Source: Dasypus novemcinctus
Lineage: Eukaryota; Chordata; Mammalia; Cingulata; Dasypodidae
Direction: 5' to 3'
DNA: 64,000 bases
NCBI RefSeq assembly: GCF_030445035.2
Contig: NC_080683.1
Span: forward strand, 88,993,675-89,057,674
Position 1 is the stretch's first letter. Each line of letters begins with the position of its first letter. The position numbers and the translations under genes are program-made. Below are positions 59,670 through 64,000 of this stretch, piece by piece. A model generated the notes under the pieces. That model was not told the DNA's origin, made no database searches, and saw only the letters and a program-made list of their open reading frames with translations.

Positions 59670-61055
59670 TGGGAACCAAATTTGATGTACATTTCTCTTT
59701 CCTACAAACCTGTCCCTTCTTCCCTTCATGTTCTCATTTTCCCAGATTCCAGTTTCCCACTTATCCTCTGTTATGATGACTCCCTTTCAAACTGTTCAGG
59801 GGTCTTTGGATTGCATTTTTTCTGATTTACAGAGTGAGACTCTTCTGGGTTGACCCCTGCCCCACTAGAGAAGATTGGGTCAGATTCTGAAATCTGATTC
59901 TGGCTTCCTCTCCAGTGAGACTTGTAGTCTCCTTTCTATGTTCAATGCCTTTAGGGAAGGAGGATTAGCCCACATTAAAAAAATTTTTTTTTACCTTATT
60001 CTTTTTTGATCCCCAAGATGATTTCACTTCCGGGGCCTATGCCCTTCCCCAACACTAGGCCAAGATTGGTTCCACCATAATTCACCTCAGCAGGTCTTTG
60101 TAATATCAAATATCATTAAGAAATGTTTGTAGTATTCAGCCCTTTCATCTTGAAATGGTTACTTATAATTTTTTACCTTGAACTCAGGTAAGAATATATC
60201 TTACATTGCCATAATATGTGCATATGAAACAAAAGTTTTCCAAAACAGTATTTATGCTAATGATGAGTGAAATACTATAATAATTTTTTCTATTAAGATA
60301 TTTCATTAGAAAAAAATGTTGGTCTCACAGACTAATTTGATTTCACAACTCACCAATAGGTTGCTTACCAACAGGGTGAGAACTGTAGTTTGAAAAACTA
60401 GAAAGAGCCCAGGTTTCCATATTCCTTCTCAGATCTTTGAATGCTAAAGGGAGAAACAGTTCTAGTTTCCCTAGAAGGATAAACATTGCTTATCTTTATT
60501 TACATATTTAAACCTTTTCCCAAGGTCTCTGCTTCAAGGGACTTTCTATCTCTTCTTTATGGAAATTTAAATCCCAAGCTTCCTTTCTCCCACTGAGGGA
60601 CCTGAGGTTTCTTTCCTCATATACTAAGGGGAAATGCCAGTGACCAATGATTATGGGTCAGTTCCTTTCTGCTGCCTGATTCAGTCTCTGTGACCAAGGG
60701 AATGGGAAATGTGATGGGACAGGAGCCCCTGCTCCATGCTCAACAGTTGGTATTTATCCTTGGCAAAATAATTCACACATCCAACAACTTAACATCTCCA
60801 TTGCTACAAACCTACTCCATGGCACACTCATGAACATCTGAACAAGTACAACAGCCTTCTAACTCTACCCTGCTGCTCTCCTACCTTCATACAATTCAAT
60901 TTTCACTCCACAACCAGAACATTCCTTTTAAATAAGCAGTCAGATCAATCAAGTCACCCCCGTCTTAAATCCAGCAAAGACTTAGTAAATTAGAGTAAAT
61001 TCTCTCAGACAGCAGTTCTGTACTCTCCCCTAGTGCTCTCCACTGCTGCTACCCA
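59670..61055. other. Unassigned stretch downstream of RFPL4B
   Basis: Pyrimidine-rich pieces at 59695-59850 are seen. No gene or named repeat was recognised. Confidence 0.35.
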
Positions 61056-61069
61056 GAAACACCAGTGTT

Positions 61070-61320
61070 CTTTCTGTTAGAATAGAAAACCAGGTCAAAT
61101 CTGATTTCTGTCCCTTTTAATTTTGTGATCATGGGCAAGGAATCGAACTTCTCTGCTCCAGTTTTCTAATCAGTAAAGAGGGATGAATAGGATTAATAAC
61201 AAGCACCACCTTTAAGATTGTGGTGAGGATTAAAAGAGATCATTCACATTGATTCTTTATTCTAAGCCTTGCTCATAAAATATGCTAAATATTTGCTGTC
61301 ATATATTAACATCATCTATT
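61070..61320 (+). repeat. MIR SINE
   Basis: The phrases TTTGTGATCATGGGCAAGGA, CCAGTTTTCTAATCAGTAAA, GATTGTGGTGAGGATTAAAA and ATGCTAAATATTTGCTGTC match the MIR core and 3' half. Confidence 0.75.
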
Positions 61321-61329
61321 ATTGTTAGT

Positions 61330-62325
61330 TTTTCGGTAAAGTTGTCTATACTTTTTATCCTGTCTATACTCTTTATCCTGAGAAACATCTTTTCAGTCCT
61401 TGTCTTTAAAATGCTTTACACATATTGATGAGAAGATACTGCATTTTGACTAGTTTTTAAAAATTGTTTTAATAACAAAATGATTGCTTTGTGTTACCTA
61501 TTGCTTGATAGAAGAAGGCATCACTGTGTTTCCATCCTCCATACAGCCATGCTAATCACATCCTGTTCTGTCCTTCCTCTCTCCCTGCCCCCCAAATTGT
61601 AATGGATGAACATGGAGAGGCATTAATCCTTTAGAATCATCTAAGATCAATATCAAATTGCTAGAAGAATGTCAATGGGGCTAGATATCATGTCATAATG
61701 ATGGGGAAACCCACTCTACCCCAGGAGAGGCTTTGAGACTTCATCAAAACCAACTATAACCTTTAGGCTGTGTGCTGAGCAGGGCAGTCATGGAAACAAG
61801 AGAGGGGTCTCATACAGCTTGGGTTGTTGATCCTAAGAATGAGGAGAGGATGATTTGGAAAGTGCTGGGGAAATAAAATTAAAAACAAAATCTTCTCCTA
61901 AACCAGAAAATCTCTCCACCAAGGTAAAAAAGAAATAAAAATAATTTGATCACTGAATCACATTAAGCCAGAATCTGAGGCATCACAGGCCTAAACAAGA
62001 AGGTTAGAAAAAAAGGTGCCTGATTGTTTTAAAGTTTAAGGACCTTGATACAGAAAGCACTTTTTCCAGGTTTCTGGAATGTAGGCAAGTATCTTTTGAA
62101 GGATAATCATTCAGGATAGCTGAGACTTCTTGAAGTGAATCCCCTAAAGTTGAGCCAAAATGGAGAATTGTGAAAATTGATAGGATACTTGATGCTATTA
62201 ATGAATCACCATTTTCTAACGTATGATAATGGTGTCATAGTTACTATTTCTTTAGTCCTTTCCATTTAGATGATTTTACTGAACTTTGGATGAGATGATA
62301 TGATTCTGAGATTTGCTCCTAAATA
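61330..62325. other. Unassigned stretch
   Basis: No gene was recognised. Duplicated CTATACTTTTTATCCTGT and CTATACTCTTTATCCTG words (about 61345-61380) form a small local repeat. Confidence 0.4.
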
Positions 62326-62329
62326 ATCC

Positions 62330-62460
62330 AATGGGAGGATTGACCCTTAGTTGATAATTGTTGAAGCTGAGTGATATGTACATAATGATTCATTATATTA
62401 AACTATTCTCTGTTTGTGTATATATTAGAAATTTTTCCATTAAAAATGGCTGAAGAACAA
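62330..62460 (+). mobile_element. Old L1-type 3' UTR end
   Basis: The phrases AATTGTTGAAGCTGAGTGAT, GATTCATTATATTAAACTAT and AGAAATTTTTCCATTAAAAA match the recurrent 3' end of an old mammalian LINE as I recall it. Confidence 0.45.
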
Positions 62461-62464
62461 TTTG

Positions 62465-64000
62465 CTCATGCTATTTCAGTTCTTGAAGTTGGTCATTAAA
62501 AGAAAGGTAGGTTGTGAGAGTGCAAAATTGTGGAAGACACTCACCGAAGTTCTAATGCCCACTGATGATGAGGACAAGGCTCTAAGAGCCTTCAAAACGG
62601 CATGAGGGGAAGAGATTTGTTCATAGAACTCTCAAGAATGAATCAACAGATTGCACACATCTTGATAAACATCAATATATGTTTGAAATAAGGTTCTTAG
62701 AAGCCTCCACATTGAAGTTGTGACCAGATCGTAAATAGCAGCACCAGGTTTTTCTTCCAATATATACATTTTAGAACCACAATAAGATCTGCTTTCTATG
62801 AAAAAAATAACAGCATTTCACCAAACACTAAGCCGATATTTTAGGTTGTACAAAGTACAAGAAGTGAAACATTTCAGTATATTTTCCCAATAGCTTCTTA
62901 TGAAAAAAAGCTGACCTAGCAAGGTCCTTTTTTCATAGAAAATTCTAAAAACCAACTTTAAGGAGAAGACAGACTTGGTTCATTATAGTGATCAGCTCTT
63001 TTATATACATTTTTGGGTGTGATTAGGATATCCAAACGATGGAATCTTATGATCTAATGTGGAGCTGGAAATCAGTAGGCAAGAATGAGCTAATCAAGGG
63101 TTTTGCTAACAGACTGACCTAAGCCCAGCTAAAACCAGCCAGCCTCCCTCCTTTCTCCTTTGTTATTTCTCTTCAACTTTTCTAGTTAATTTAAGTGAAA
63201 AACTCAGACTAAAAATTGAGCAAAAGCAGAAGAGAAAGAGTTGCCACATTTGTTTAACTGAAATAAAGTGATGTATGGTCATATCTGTCATAGAAAAGTT
63301 GTTTTTATTTTTAAACAATCAATTTCAAGCTCATGATTTTTATAAAGATTCTTTTCCTCTAACTTAAACTTCAACATTGGGGGTGAAGCTAGAGATAAAC
63401 ACCAACTGGTGAGCATGTGGCCAGGGTTCCTGTCCCATTACTGCTTTCCATCCCCTTTGCCATAAGAGATTAAATCAGGAATAAGAAAGCAACTGACCAA
63501 ATATTTGGTCACTGCTAAATCCCCCTAGTGTATGAGGAAAGAAAGCTCAGGGCCCTCAGTGGGATAATGGAAATTTAGGATTTAAATTTCCATAAGAAGG
63601 GTTAGAAAGTTCCTTGAAGCAAAGAGAATGTGGGAGAAGGGTTTAAATATGCAAAGAAGTAAAGCTATTACTTTTCCTCCCAGGGAATCTGGAGTTGCCT
63701 TTCCCTTTAGAATTCAAAGATCTGAAAAGGGATCTGGAGGTCTATGAGGGCCATTCCCAGTTTTTCAAACTGCATTTCTTACCCTTTTGGTGAGAAACAT
63801 ATTGATAAGCTTTGAAATGAAATTAGTTTGTGAAACCAGCGTTTTTTCCTAATGAAATGTCATATGGATTTTTTGGGTTTGCTTGATATTGTTAGGTCTT
63901 GACACTGAAGAAAATATTCCATATTACCAGCAGTTATAAATTCATGAAACTGGTATCTCAGGGAAAAATCTTAGAATTAATGTTTTGAAATATTATAGTG
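62465..64000. other. Unassigned stretch to window end
   Basis: No gene, RNA or named repeat was recognised. The composition is ordinary AT-rich intergenic. Confidence 0.35.

Overview
The window is mammalian nuclear DNA, almost certainly from a xenarthran. Armadillo is the likeliest source, but sloth or anteater cannot be excluded. The evidence is repeated copies of the tRNA-Ala-derived DAS SINE family (33.5, 43.5 and 57.3 kb, and a composite array at 17.05-18.09 kb) and a xenarthran-type full-length L1. There is no bacterial-type gene organisation. The window is AT-rich and repeat-dense, and it contains one recognisable single-copy locus, RFPL4B. That gene lies in human 6q21, so this is probably the orthologous gene-poor interval.

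Layout. 1-2.79 kb is the 5' part of a minus-strand L1 with an LTR fragment nested in ORF1. 2.8-16.5 kb is old repeat debris (MIR, MaLR/ERVL-type LTRs, L1M ends) between unannotated stretches. 16.65-21.69 kb is a processed pseudogene of ECT2, split by a composite DAS SINE insertion. 22.3-22.8 kb is a solo LTR with a 5-bp target duplication. 24.59-33.13 kb is a complete 8.5-kb plus-strand L1 with an exact 15-bp target-site duplication but dead ORFs. 35.4-38.6 kb holds MIRs, an 81-bp tandem duplication and a MaLR LTR. 38.8-42.2 kb holds KRAB zinc-finger remnants on the minus strand. 42.48-44.12 kb is an unusual L1 that kept its 5' end, lost its 3' end, and is still flanked by a target duplication. 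44.7-45.8 kb is old L1 3' sequence. 46.93-48.19 kb is a mariner element very close to primate Hsmar1. 54.5-55.0 kb is a second solo LTR of the 22.3-kb family. 56.3-59.7 kb is the RFPL4B locus (RING plus PRY-SPRY), which carries a frameshift between its two domains.

No set of genes here works together as a pathway. The value of the window is in its insertion history and the state of RFPL4B. I saw no undescribed defence or metabolic system. The most notable signals are the Hsmar1-like mariner outside primates, the 3'-truncated L1 with a target duplication, the RFPL4B frameshift, a palindrome present in one solo LTR and absent from its sister copy, and a tRNA-like segment inside the L1 5' region. 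Family names are from recognition of sequence, not from a database search.
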